Part shown: positions 1 through 11,614 of the stretch, piece after piece
How the letters are laid out: every line of letters starts with the position of its first letter
Numbering within the stretch: position 1 is the stretch's first letter
Assembly: GCA_017979445.1 (NCBI GenBank)
Contig: CM030714.1
Location: 9,809,069-9,873,068, forward strand
From: Akebia trifoliata
Taxonomy: Eukaryota > Streptophyta > Magnoliopsida > Ranunculales > Lardizabalaceae
Length of the DNA stretch: 64,000 nucleotides
Direction of reading: 5' to 3'
The notes under the pieces: generated by a model
Seen by the model: the letters and a program-made list of their open reading frames with translations, nothing else
Databases searched by the model: none
What the model was told of the DNA's origin: nothing
Translations under genes and position numbers: made by a program

Positions 1-1
1 T

Positions 2-3000
2 ATTGAAGAGCATGGTAGATCTAGAAATATATCAAAACCTATACGTGGAAAATTTAGAGAAAGGTCTAAATCAAAGGAAGAGAGAACTTGTCATTATTGT
101 GGAAAAGTTGGGCATCTCAAGAACCAATGTTTGAAATTAAAAAATGAAAACAAAATGATAATGATAAGGTTACCTTAGTGGAGAAAAATGAAGCACTTCT
201 CCTTATTGAAGGAGTTGAAATTGCTTGGTAACTTCTTGCAATGAACAATAATGGACCATTGATTGTGGAGCTTCTGACCATGCTATTCCTTATATTGATC
301 ACTTTATGACTTACACCCCCGGTGATTTTGGTAAGGTTCACATGGGCAACAAAAGTGTTGCACATATTGTTGGAATGGGTGTTGTTCATTTGTGTGTGAA
401 TGGTGGTGGTAAACTTGTGCTTAAAGATGTAGAACAATCACGGACCTTAGAATTAATTTGATATCCTCAGGAAGCTTGGCTAGGAATGGATATTTTACAC
501 ATCTAGGGATGAAATGTAAAATATCTAAAGGACCTTTGGTTATAGCCAAGGCAATGCTCAAAGGAAATAATTAATATTATTTTCAGGCAAAGGCCATTGA
601 TGAAGACATGACCTATACCAATGAGGATTTATCCTCAAAGTTGTGGCATCAAAGACTTGGCCACATTAGTGCAAAAGGGTTGGGTCTTGTCTCGCCAAGG
701 GCAGAGCCTAGTGTTAAGAATGTCAATCTTGAACCTTGTGAGCATATTGTGCTGGGAAAACAAAAAGAGGGTATCATTTAAAACACATGACCAAAATAAG
801 AAATTTGAAATTCTTGATCGTGTTTATTCCGATGTATGTGGTCCAATGACTGTTTGTACTTTTGGTGGTGCATCTTACTTTGTTACCTTTATTGATCATG
901 CCTCAAGAAAATTGTGGGTGTATCTTGTAAAAGCAAAAGATCAAATGTTTGAAATTTTCAAACAATTTCATAAGGCCATTGAGAGAGAGACCGGAAAGTC
1001 TCTCAAATGTATTAGAACTGACAATGGTAGGGAATATTCCTCAAATCCATGGAAATGCTATTGTAGGGAGCATAGCATAAAACACCAAAAGACGGTGCCA
1101 TACACACTACAAAACAATGGAGTGGCAGAAAGAATGAATTATACCAATGTGAGCCAAGCTAGATGCTTCTTGGCTCAATCTAGACTTTCAAGGCAATTTT
1201 GGGGTGTGACGGTTATGACCGCATGTTATTTAATAAATCGTTCACCCATGGTGCCTTTGAATGGAGGTATTCCTGAAAAAAGTATGGACCGGTAATGATG
1301 TGTCATATTCACACTCAAGGACCTTTGGTTGTGTGGCCGATGCTCGTGTCCTTAAGGAACTAATATCAAAACTTGATGATAGGTCCATCAAATTTATTTT
1401 CTTCAAATATGCGGGTAGTGAGTTTGGGTATAGACTAAGGGACCTATTGGAAAGAAAATCATAAGAAGTAGGGATGTTGTCTTCTTTAAAGACCAAAGGT
1501 TTGATAGTGTTGGCCTTAAAAAAACACTTGATGAGAGTGAATCCCCAAGAGATGTTGAATCCATACCCATGGTTCTCTCGAGGAGGATGGCCAAGCCTAT
1601 GATATCACTCCTAAAGAGATTCATCGTGATCATCATAGGGATGACAATGTTGATGAACAAAATGATGATCAAAATGTTGATGAAGAGCAAGCTCCCATAG
1701 TGAGAACTAGTAGATCAGGGAGAGTTTGTCAACCATCAAAGAAATACCCCCCTCATGAATATGTGTTGCTCACTAATAGTGGTGAACCCGAAAGCTTCAA
1801 GGAAGCTCAAGAGGATGAAAACAAAGAGGAATGGGGAAAGGCAATGTTAGAAGAAATGAAATCTCTTCATGAGAATCATACCTATGACCTAGTGCCATTA
1901 CCTAAAGGGAAAAAGGCGTTGAAAAAAAATGGGTCTTTAGGAAAAAGAATGAAGGTTTAGAGGAGAAAATAAAGTTCAAGGCAAGACTTGCTATGAAGGG
2001 GTTTGCCCAAAAGAAGAGTAGATTTTGAGGAGATATTTTCCCCGGTTGTCAAGATGTCCTCAATTAGAATCATCTTAGGATAGATGGCATCAATGAATTT
2101 AGAAATTGAACAATTTGATGCCAAGACCACTTTCCTTCATGGGGAGTTTAAGGAAGAAATTTACATGGAACAACCTAAGAGTTTCCAAGAAAAAAGGAAG
2201 GAATGGTTTGTAAATTAAAGAAGAGTCTTTATGGCTTGAAGCAAGCCCCAAGACTTTGGAATTAAAAAATTGATTCTTTTATGAAGGATCATGAATTCCA
2301 TAGACTTGAGACCTACATGAAAAGAATTTCAAACAAAACTTTTTTTATTCTCTTGCTGTATGTGGATGACATGCTTATTGTTGGCATCAAGGTAATGCCA
2401 AAATCAATCATTTGAAAAAGCAATTATCTAAGTCATTTGCAATGAAGGACTTAAACTTGGCCCAACAAATTCTTGGAATGAGAATCTATCCTAATAAAAA
2501 GGCTCATAAACTTTGGTTATCTCAAGAGAAGTACATTGAGAAAGTGTTGGACCGCTTCAACATGAAGAAAGTTAAAGCGGTTGGAACACGATTAGCGGGG
2601 CATTTTAAATTAAGTACAACTCAATGTCCTTCTAGTGAGATTGGTAAGAAAGAAATGGAAAAAGGTCTCATATTCTTCAGCTGTGTGGAGTTTAATCTAT
2701 GTCATGATTTACACTAGACCTGACATTGCTTATGCAATTGGTGTTGCTAGTAGATACCTATCAAATCCTGGTAAAGAACACTAAGAAGTTGATAAATGGA
2801 TCATCAGGTATCTTAGGGGAACAACGAATTTAGGTTTGTGTTTTGGTGGTGATCAACCTATATTGGTTGGTTATACGGACTCAGACATGGCAGGTGAAAT
2901 AGACTCTAAAAGTCTACTTTTGGATATCTATTCACCTTTGCAGGGGGAACCATCTCTTTGCAGTCTAAATTCCAAAAATGTGTTACTCTTTCCACAATAG

Positions 3001-3335
3001 AGGCATAATATATTGTTGCCACTGAGGCTTGAAAAGAAAGGTTGTGGATGAAGAGGTTCCTCCAAGAGTTAGGCTTAGACTAAGAACCTTTTGTTGTGAA
3101 GTGTGATAATCAAAGTGCAATTCACTTAGCCAAAAATCCATCATTTCACTACAAGTCCAAGCACATAGATGTGATATACCATTGGATTAGAGATGTCCTT
3201 GAAAATCAAACCCTTAGAATTGAAAAGGTTCATACCAATGAGAATCCATCTGACATAATAACAAAAGTAATGATAAGGGATAAACAAGAGACTTATTGCA
3301 CCATGTCTGGTATGGATTTTCTAAATCGGGTTTGA
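2..3335 (+). pseudogene. copia gag-pol polyprotein remnant
   Basis: The gag knuckle is a CX2CX4HX4C motif at about 89-130 (CHYCGKVGHLKNQC), followed by an in-frame stop. The protease site at 261-272 reads DCGA instead of the usual DSGA/DTGA. The GAG-pre-integrase motif LWHQRLGHIS is at 641-670. Integrase catalytic residues are D at 831, D at 1020 and E at 1128, all in one frame, giving a D,D35E spacing. The RT active site YVDD is at 2359-2370. RNase H-like sequence begins around 2871 (YTDSDMAG), and the last open piece is 3096-3335. Frame changes occur near 620-800, 1280 and 1900, and stops near 2025, 2080, 2215, 2265, 3005 and 3080. It is a dead copy. Confidence 0.93.
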
Positions 3336-3344
3336 GGGGGAGTT
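3331..3344 (+). other. polypurine tract of the copia element
   Basis: The purine run TTTGAGGGGGAG starts just before the pol stop codon (3333-3335) and is followed directly by TGTTGAG, the inferred LTR start. This is the normal priming site for plus-strand DNA synthesis in LTR elements. Confidence 0.75.
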
Positions 3345-4066
3345 TGTTGAGTCAAACCCTCTTTAATGCTTTAGATATTAATTTCTTTTTTTTTAAACTT
3401 GTTTTAAAATGTAACATGTTGAGTTTCTCACTAAAGCCAACGGCTCAATGACATTATACCATAGATACGTTGGGTCCTCTTGAGCCTTGATCCATCCCAT
3501 TAATCCACCTTCCTCCCCTAACTTTAATTGCTTTAAAACCTCTCTCTCTCTCTCTTTATATATATATCTATATATATATAGATATATATAAATTGGTGCT
3601 CATGTGTGAGTGTGGTGTAATGCAAAAAAGTTGCTCTCTTTCTTTACTATTTTTTTGTGTTTCTTCTTGAGTTTTTGCTAGAATTTTCAACAAGGTTGGA
3701 ATTGATTTCCTAGTCAAGAAGGAAGTTATCAAAGTGATTTCAGATTGCTTGAAGCCAAAGATAATTCAGGTTGTTGAAGATCTCAAAGGAGAACATTGAA
3801 TTGATTAGGAAGTGGTGGAGTTTTCGTGATGAAGGAATCTTGCAAGGTTTGTAATCTTTTGGTCAAATTGATTCTGAAAAGGTTTGTAATCTTTTTCTTT
3901 GATTAGTGGACGTTTTTTACCGGCCTTTGGCAGGTGGTTTTCCTCCTATTTTTGGAAGGTTTTCCATGTAAATAATCAGTGTGTGCTCTCTCAGTCATTT
4001 TCTCTACAATTTCTTTTGGGCTGGAATTGATAGTCACATTAACCATTGGACCACCCAATCCTAACA
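3345..4066 (+). repeat. 3' LTR of the copia element
   Basis: The LTR starts TGTTGAG after the polypurine tract. The inferred end is CCTAACA, giving imperfect terminal inverted repeats (TGTT/AACA) and about 722 bp. A CT-rich run followed by TATATATATAT at about 3543-3590 is a likely U3 promoter. The 5' LTR is outside the window, so the right boundary rests only on the TG/CA rule and could be wrong. No target-site duplication can be checked. Confidence 0.65.
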
Positions 4067-4205
4067 TTCCAATCTACCCAAATGGCCTTCAAATAACATC
4101 ATTAACTTCAAACTCTTATTATCCAAAATAATTTAAAAATCAAATTAATAACAAAAACTATAAATCAAATCAAGACTAAAAAAAGAAAAGAAAAAAATAA
4201 CCCAC

Positions 4206-4746
4206 TTGAGAAGAAGTTGCATATCAGGGCCCGGATACCGAATTTCGATCATGTTGGTTTGCCCAGGTACAGAAAATGTGCTCAAGCAATCAACAAACAA
4301 ACCTAAGCTCACTCCAAATCGAGGGCGTCCTTCGGCACCATAATCATAACTAACGAAAAGCTACAAATTGAAAATTCAAAAAAAAAAAAAAAAAAACTGA
4401 AATCTAGATTTGAAAAAGATGTAACTTGAATTGAAATTTGGATCGAACCCGATACCTCTCGCTTCAGATAGACTTTGGCTTGAAGGCAACCAGATTCCTC
4501 AACAATCAGAACGATTCCATGTTCCGATAATTCAAGAACAGCATCCTGATTGTGATTGATGAACGAGAGAGATGATCATCAAATGAGATGTAAATCATAG
4601 ATTAGAAACCCTAGAAATTTGAAAAAAGTGGGACCCACCTGATGACGTTTCCATCTAGCGGAGGAGAGAGCATCGACCATGCCTTGGACATTATCGATCT
4701 GACACACAAGATCAGGCGCTTCTGGTTCAACCGCTGAAGAGCTCAT
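4206..4746 (-). CDS. RAD1: RAD1, 9-1-1 checkpoint clamp subunit (exons 1-3, gene continues off window)
   Basis: RAD1 is one subunit of the RAD9-RAD1-HUS1 sliding clamp, loaded at damaged DNA by RAD17-RFC to trigger checkpoint signalling and assist meiotic recombination. Exons on the minus strand are 4746-4639 (36 codons), 4545-4456 (30 codons) and 4360-4206 (51 codons plus 2 bases). All three join in frame and all introns are GT-AG. The protein begins MSSSAVEPEAPDLVCQIDNV, and exon 3 includes VSYDYGAEGRPRFGV and FVDCLSTFSVPGQTNMIEIR, which match the N-terminal PCNA-like fold of plant RAD1. About 118 of roughly 300 residues are present. The ATG at 4746 is preferred over an upstream in-frame TTG at 4761. 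Exon 3 most likely ends at the donor GTGGGT (4205). Later exons are not between here and 1, so they should lie left of the window beyond the copia element, or the locus is truncated. Confidence 0.9.
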
Positions 4747-4824
4747 CCTCTTTCCCGCCAAAAATGGTGTGAGGATGTTCGCTCAGTTTTTATTTTAAAT
4801 GCTTCAACAATGGTTTTACCTCGC

Positions 4825-5231
4825 TGTGCAACTTGGTTCAGATCGAACCGAGAATCGAACCAAATCGATAGTTTTTGAGTTTGGACCGGTTTGCTTCGGT
4901 TTGGAACAAGTTGCGGTTCGCTCTGGGTTAAGAAAACGGAATTGGATACGGTTCTCGATTCAAGGATTGTATAGTTAGGACAAAGATTAAAGATTATTGA
5001 CTATATGGATAAATTAATAATGTATTATATGAAATTTCATATTCATTATTTATTAAAAATACGTTGCTACCAATTAGATTTATAAGAATTGGTTACCCAT
5101 AGAACCAAAACAACCTTAGTTCGATTTAATTTGGTTTTGGTTCTATGGGCAATTCGGTTCGATTCTAATTTTTATTGAGTAGAATCGGATGGTTTGATTT
5201 CGATTGGCCTCAAATCAAATCAAGTTGCATC
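4825..5231. mobile_element. MITE of the GTGCAACTTGGTTC family in the RAD1 promoter
   Basis: The left end reads GTGCAACTTGGTTC and the right end AAGTTGCATC. Interior sequence (GAACCAAA / GGTTTGGTT runs, ACAAGTTGCGGTTCG, then an AT-rich centre with ATTAAAGATTATTG) matches the copies at 61829-62487 and 63284-63801. It begins only about 80 bp upstream of the RAD1 start codon, so it probably overlaps the promoter or 5' UTR. No coding capacity. Confidence 0.7.
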
Positions 5232-7258
5232 AGGTAGATTCGTCTGAGTCATCTTGTCTCAAATTAGTCAATCCTATTTATATTGATTTATAATTATTTA
5301 ATTATCTATATTTTTATTTTATTATAAGGAGGATTAGCAATTGCTCAACGACAAAATCTATGTTTTATATAGATAAAAACAAAAAAGAAATGAAATCAAG
5401 GGAAGGAAATAATTATTTTATATTAAAAATCCAAAATCTTGTTAATGATTAATTTGGTTGATATTTTTAAAATATTGTACAAGTCAATGTGATGGATGAT
5501 TCACAATTCTTAAAGGTTAAAAGTAATTTACAATTTACAATTCACAATTCGTCAATGTTAAAAGTAATTTACAATTCTCAATAACATAAAAAAGTTTGAT
5601 ACACTTCCTCTTAAAGGTATTGTGGCACAATCAATGAGCGTAATCTCTTGTAAGAGTGAAAATTTAGTTTGATTCATTATATATATATATATATAGGATT
5701 AAAATAAATGACTATTAACCAATTATGAAAAAATATTAAATCTAATAACTTTAACTCACTACTAAATTCGAATGTTTGTCCATCTACACATCCAACAAAT
5801 CCCCTTTATGGTTAAGGTCAGTAGACTAATCAAGTGGAGTTCAACTTTGAAGCGGACAACCCGCTTCAAAATCTCCTCATTACAAGACACGTGGTATTTT
5901 GTATTTATTTTATGCACCCTTACTTGTCAATTTTTACAATACCTCCTTGAAAATGTCGCGTGTATTTGTGTAATCAAAAGGGGGTGAATTTTGAAATTTC
6001 TCAAGAAACTTCAATGGGCATTGAGGGTTGGCCTACCAATGAGTAGCGTTCTTGGGCGTAGGGGCTTATGGGTGATTGCAAGTGTCCTCTTTTGGTGAAG
6101 GGTGTGAGATCATATGGACTTTGAATTTTATAGGTCTTAAAATGAGTTTGGAATGAGAAGAGACTTAGAATGGGTTAGGCATTGGGACTTAGGCTATGGG
6201 TTTAAAAGGCCTTGGGTTTGGATTAGGTTGGAAGTTTGAATATGGGCTAGACTTAGAAATGGGTTTAGGTTTGGATACTGAGTTTAGGAAAAGACTTGGG
6301 TATTGGAGATGAGTTTGGAATGAGAATGGGTTAAGTTTTGGATTGAATGAGCTTAGATTAGAATAATTGGCTAGAGGCCAGGTTTGAGACAATGAAAAAA
6401 AAGGTAAATGACAGATGCATGCATTAGAATTTTTCAAGTGGCGTTTATTGGGAGCCCATCGGCCAACTAGTGGCCTTTGGGCTTTTATTGGAACCTTAAT
6501 TAGGATTTTTGAAAGTTTGGGTTTTTTGAGTTTTTGGGTAATTTTTCGAAGTGGACACGTGCAAATTGGGGTGTTTATAGATTCCATCTTATTATCACTT
6601 GTGAAGTATAGAATATTATTAATGTGGACTTTGATTTAATATGGTTTGTTTAAATATTCTTTCAATGATGGATTTGAAGGTTGTGTGTGATTTTATTTAC
6701 AAATGATTTATTTTAATATAAAATTTATTTGCTGATTCAAATGAAATTACAGTTGTTTGACAACTCCAACCCGTCCTAAATACTTAGTTCGGGCTAATAC
6801 GAACTGAACCCAATTTTTAGATCAAGCTTGGGTTAGCGAGCTCAAATCTAATGATTGGGTTGAATTAAGCTCGGGTTGAGGGTTCTATTACTTGGGTTGA
6901 ACCTAGGTTTACCCTCCAAACCCGTCCAACCCACTCCGGTTGCAACCCTAATGGCTAACCCAACTATGTTAGTTATAAAAAATCTAGTATGCCATGTGAG
7001 GAATGAATCGACTAAGATTGATTACTCCAACTACCAGGTAGCTCTGGCTATAACCAATTCCTTCTATCATGTGGCGCACTTGGACCTATTAACCAAGGTG
7101 GGAACCTAACTAACATAATTAGATTAGAATTTTTCATTTGAATAAGAATCCAAAACGATGCCCTATTCCTATAGCAACAAATGATGTCTACATATTTCTT
7201 TTCAATTAGAGATAAAACACATTGGGCTACTTGTTATGTAGAAAACGACTTGTTTCCA
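5232..7258. other. intergenic, no gene seen
   Basis: AT-rich DNA. There is a short (TA)n at about 5679-5695. 6010-6560 is a low-complexity stretch with degenerate TTGGGTTTGGA-type words; the open frames across it on both strands are compositional. 6740-6960 contains degenerate inverted words (CAACCCGTCC / GGGTTGAA), possibly a decayed fold-back. No supported exon. Confidence 0.6.
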
Positions 7259-7622
7259 GGGGTGGGGCTAATAAAGAGCTTATAGGGGCAATTGCCTCTA
7301 TAGAACTTTGAGACAGTCTTTTATTTTCAACTAAATACATGTCTCATTTGCCCTCACTCACTCAAACCCCTCCTTATTTGCCCCCACCCTATCACTTCCC
7401 TCTAATTTTTTTCCCCAGTCCCCTTACAGTTTTTGAAGATGACATTGTCTCTTGATTGGACCTTCTCTCATGAACTAATTGGAAAAGACCTAAATAGTTT
7501 TTTCTTTAATTTTCAATTAAAAATGTTTGAATTTCTCTTCAAAATTATTCATATTCAAGCTTTTCAACTGTACCATTAATTATAATTTGCCCTCACTACA
7601 ATAAAATCCTAGTTTCACCCCT
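7259..7622. mobile_element. possible hAT-type non-autonomous element
   Basis: The left end AGGGGTGGGGCTA and the right end TAGTTTCACCCCT are imperfect inverted repeats resembling the AGGGGTGGAGCTA termini common in plant hAT MITEs. No convincing 8-bp target duplication was found. Confidence 0.4.
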
Positions 7623-8262
7623 CGTTGGTTAGGAGTACGATATATTTTATAGTCCAACCAAAACATACCATGTAGACAACGTTCTAAATTGTGATCCTTT
7701 TCATTAAACCATCCTGGCTTTAGAAAGATGATAAGGTGGCAACCATTTTAACTCACCTAAAGGAAATCAATGCTATTTGTTTTAAAGCATTTAATGTTTG
7801 GATAAGGATGAAGAAAGAAGGTAAATGTGTGGTTGTTTCTCTTAAAGGGCCAATATCACATATCACCTTCTCTAATGGGGTCTTTCGACCTTGATGGATT
7901 GTACTCTTTCATCACGTTAGTGATTGTGATGAGAAGGCATTATTTCAGACATAAAAATGGAAATAAGAAATGAAAAAAAACAAAAAAAAATAAAGTTTAT
8001 TTATTCTTTTAGATGCAGTTTACAAAACCCTAATAGGGATTTAAATATGATAAAATATTGAAGGATAAGAACGAATCAATCCTAATCTAGAGTTTATTAC
8101 GATTTAAATACAAAAAAAATATTGAAGGATAAGAAGGAATCAATCCTAACCTAGAATTAATTATTTCCTAGTCCAATTTCATCTAATCCTAATCTTCTTG
8201 AGACGATATTGTGTACCACAGGGCACCTTAATAACAATGCTTCATATCATGATACTCTAACA
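7623..8262 (-). repeat. LTR-like sequence with polypurine junction at 8262
   Basis: Read on the minus strand, AGGGAGGA (8270-8263) is followed by TGTTAGAGTATC, which looks like a polypurine tract followed by the start of a 3' LTR. A very similar junction occurs at 38317. The stretch includes a tandem duplication of about 65-75 bp at 8035-8160 (units share ATATTGAAGGATAAGA). The far LTR end was not found. Confidence 0.4.
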
Positions 8263-9220
8263 TCCTCCCTAAAATTCATGGCGATGGAAGATCAATGTGA
8301 GTTTAACAAAATCTGAATCCTTGAATCTGTTTATCCGCCTTGTAGGGTAAGGATTGTGTTTGCCAACGTCATCAATAAATAGCTCAACTCAAGTAGACCT
8401 TGATTAGGTCATGATTGGCTTAGGCTTAGACAAGTGTATATTGAGATTGGGCCCGTATGGGTCAAGATGAGCTTGATCATATTGGATTCAAAGGCTAAAA
8501 AATATTCACAAAACAAGGTTTTGGGACATAAGAAGCTTGATGAAAATATAGAAACGCAATAATGCCAATCAATGGGGATTCATAGGTTCTTTGGTCAATG
8601 ATGCTTTGGGCTATATAAAACCCATAAGCAATGATTTTATTATTGTTATTTTGGCCTGCTTCTTACATATACAGCTTGGGCCTCAAGATTTTGGACTGCA
8701 ACTGATGGGCTAAGTCAAGGTCATTGACCTTCAACGACTTACATAAAGAAAATCTATGAAGTAAAATTTTGATTTTGGAAAGTGGAACGTAGAATCTTTA
8801 ACACTCTTTTTCTTTTTTTTTTTATGGATCAAAGCTTCGGAAATGGGATAGGTTAGGGGTTGGACTAAAAGGATTGAAACTTATTTGATAGGCTAGGATA
8901 AGCAAATGGGCTGAAATTAGAGAAACACAAGCACTCACTTCTTGGTGTGGGTGAGGTAAGTAAGTCCTTCTAATTGGAGAAACAACTTCTTATCGTTTCA
9001 AAGGGACATTAGCATCGATGAACGTAGATTGTGGAATTGTTGAAGCGACAATTCGGTGATGATGGTGACTATTAATGATGCAAACTTGCACCCTTGATGA
9101 CGTTCGAAGAAGGCATTTGAGAGGTCGCATCGACATGGAGTGATATATCTGGTTGTTGAAATAGTCTAATAGGAGAAGAAGCCAATTGTACGTGCTATTC
9201 GGAATTTAATTAATCCCCCA
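8263..9220 (-). repeat. untranslated remnant of the same LTR-type element
   Basis: It contains AAATAGCTCAACTCAAGTAG at about 8378, which recurs in diverged form near 39508, also on the minus-strand-upstream side of a similar polypurine/LTR junction. No open frame of note. Best read as noncoding sequence of a decayed, possibly non-autonomous, retrotransposon. Confidence 0.4.
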
Positions 9221-9553
9221 TTTTCAAGCAATCAAAAGGTCTAGAACAGTAGGAGATCCACATGCATGCATAATAATATCAATATGACATATCCATGGTT
9301 TCAAGAACTAGATTTTGGTACAGGTACCAGAATTCAATATGAATTGTTCGATCCAATCTAACTTGGTTGAGTCTAATGCTTTCATACCAATTCAATCTAA
9401 TTCATAATTAATTGTTAATATAAATTTAGACTCCAAAAATAATTGATTAGTTTCTATTATAAATTGGATTAATTGATGTTATCATGCTTGTAATATGCTT
9501 TGAGGGTATATATATGGTCTCGTTCAATAGACAATGTTAGGGAGACAACTCAG

Positions 9554-9836
9554 AGCTAACACCTTTGTCCTATATGGGTTAGGAGTTTCAGAATTGGATG
9601 ATTTTTTGTGAGGATGATCTCTATAACAAGGAGATCATCATCACAAAAATCAGCCGAATATAAACTTCTTACCCCATCAAAAATGGTTTAGAATTGTGGA
9701 TAGTTAATTTTTTATTGTTAATTTATAAACCACTTTCGATGGGGTTAGAAGTTTTAGATTAGGCTGATTTTATTATTCTCACAAAAAATCAACCCATCTT
9801 GAACTTCTAACCCATATAAGACAAAATAGGTTGGCT
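9554..9836. mobile_element. double-hairpin fold-back element
   Basis: The outer arms (about 58 bp) pair: left AGCTAACACCTTTGTCCTAT, right ending GACAAAATAGGTTGGC. Both contain ATATGGGTTAG (or its complement) and TTTTTTGTGAG. Inside, a second inverted pair (CTTACCCCATCAAAAATGG / CTTTCGATGGGGTTAGAAG) makes a nested hairpin. There are no coding frames. Typical of a MITE; family unknown. Confidence 0.7.
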
Positions 9837-11280
9837 TCATTATTGGCTCTTGAACATACCCTATATATATAATATACTAGAGTTCGCTTGTGACTATAAC
9901 ACTGACATCTTTTTTGGATTAAGGGGCATAAGTGAAAAAAATAAAATTTGAGGGGTATTATTAAAAAAAAATTAGGTTAAAGGGTAAAAGATGAAATATA
10001 GTAAAGTTGGATATGATGAAGTATAAAGACAACAAAGTGGGATTCACAAAATTTACAGCTCATTAGAATGTTTCTCCCACAAAACTGTAGTTTGATGAGA
10101 AGTTTATCCCCCACAACTATGGGTCTTATAATTTTGTTTTGAAGTGAAAAAAAATATTAATTTTTTTTAGGTTAAGGGATAAAAAATGAAAAATAATAAA
10201 ATGGGTTAAAAGGGTAAAAGAAGAAATACACTAAAATTGACTCGAGCAAATTTTATTGACTTAATTTATATTTTCAAAATATTGGATAATTCTTAGCAGA
10301 TCTCAAACAAAGCAATTTGAAGGATGATTCATATTGAAAATCTTGCTCGTTCACACACTACACCAAGATTAATTGACTTGGACGATTTTTATAATCATGA
10401 GGGGGAATGTACTTCAAATTAGATGCCAAAATCATACGAAAAATCATTGCAAATTGAAAATTAGCGAGAACTTGTGAAATCCTTATGATCATTTTTGGCA
10501 TGTATGTTCCAATTCAAGTTCTTGACTCAATCTAATATGAACTCCATCTATTTGAAGGAAAGAATTGAGATTGCTGAATTCATAATTAGATTCTTGAACT
10601 ATATTTTTGGGCCCCGGTAAAGAGACCCTTCAAATCATGAATTCTTCCCAATGTAGAAGAGTTTCATGTACCAGTTAGGACAATTTCAAACCTCAACAGG
10701 GATTTGATGTGATGTGATTGTTTTACTTTTGATGTTTGCTCTTATTTATATCACGTTGTTATAGAAACTTCAAAGAATCAAATTTGAGTACGAAAACAAT
10801 GCATGCCACCAAAAACTATTTTGTCAACCCATCAAATTTTATATTACCATGCAACAAACGTGCATTTTAACCTGTCCTTGATATTCAGAATGAAATGATC
10901 CCTTGTGAGACGACCTATCGTTGTTTACGATGATTTACATTTGTTACTATCTACAAATGAAAGATTGTGGGCATCGCAATCCACCCAAAATCCACTTGAT
11001 GATCATGCCAATTTGATCCAAAAACCAATTTGAAAAGAACGGGTTAAGTTCTATGATCTAAGCTGAATATTATATTATCGTAAAAATAATGAAATTGAAT
11101 TGATTTGCTTGATTTTAATTACATAAACTCTAATAGAGTAGTTATAGAAAACAATAGAGACAAATCCCAATTAGAGATAGTTTGTAACTCTTAACTTATT
11201 AATCTAATTAGAGATAAACTTTAATTCTAAGAGAATAATATTTTCATCCTAATCGCAAAAAGATAATGATTTGGTGTATC
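9837..11280. other. intergenic, no gene seen
   Basis: AT-rich sequence with short degenerate repeats such as AGGGTAAAAGATGAAATA (9980) and GGGTAAAAGAAGAAATAC (10211). No exon, RNA gene or clear element was recognised. Confidence 0.6.
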
Positions 11281-11297
11281 AATGTACATTTTATTAC

Positions 11298-11489
11298 CCA
11301 TCAGAGGTTAGTTGAGATGGTAAGACACGGCTGGGTTTGCTCCTTAGATCATGATTTTGAGACTCTAAATGCCCCATCATGTAAAGTAGTTACTAACCTG
11401 TTGTAACATGTGGCAAGGTGGGATGGTGCGTGCGGCCCTAGGTAGACTAGTCTCACCTAAAGTGGGGATACTCATTAGGTTAAAAAAAT
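11298..11489 (+). mobile_element. tRNA-derived SINE with perfect target-site duplication
   Basis: The body is 192 bp, flanked by an exact 17-bp duplication AATGTACATTTTATTAC at 11281-11297 and 11490-11506. The head has an A-box-like stretch (GTTAGTTGAGATGGTAAG) and a B-box-like GATTTTGAGACTC, as in Pol III promoters. It ends TTAAAAAAAT. The body shares ACCTGTTRTAAYATGT and GGGGATAC with the SINE at 41986-42210. The perfect duplication suggests a comparatively young insertion. Confidence 0.88.
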
Positions 11490-11614
11490 AATGTACATTT
11501 TATTACAATGCATCATATTTAAGACTTTAATATGGTTTAGATTCAATTGACCTAACCTTTACCATATATAAAGATATATATATCAACAATTGGTCGTGTA
11601 ATAATATGAACGCC

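Larger units (their letters stand above)
1..4066 (+). mobile_element. Ty1/copia LTR retrotransposon, 5'-truncated by the window edge, decayed
   Basis: The domain order is gag zinc knuckle, protease, GAG-pre-integrase, integrase, reverse transcriptase, RNase H, polypurine tract, 3' LTR. Integrase before RT is the diagnostic order of Ty1/copia (Pseudoviridae-type) elements. The 5' LTR, primer-binding site and most of gag lie left of the window. The reading frame is broken in many places, so this copy cannot encode its own polyprotein. It lies about 140 bp beyond exon 3 of the minus-strand RAD1 gene, probably within a RAD1 intron and antisense to it. The pol sequence resembles the TNT1-94/Tork type, but the lineage was judged only by eye. 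Confidence 0.93.

Noticed and set aside
4747..4761. Longer RAD1 N-terminus starting at 4761
   Set aside because: That codon is TTG. The ATG at 4746 gives the MSSS-type start expected for plant RAD1.
6189..6587. 132-aa minus frame, Pro/Asn/Ser/Lys-rich
   Set aside because: It arises from the degenerate TTGGGTTTGGA low-complexity stretch. No domain, and an overlapping frame lies on the other strand.
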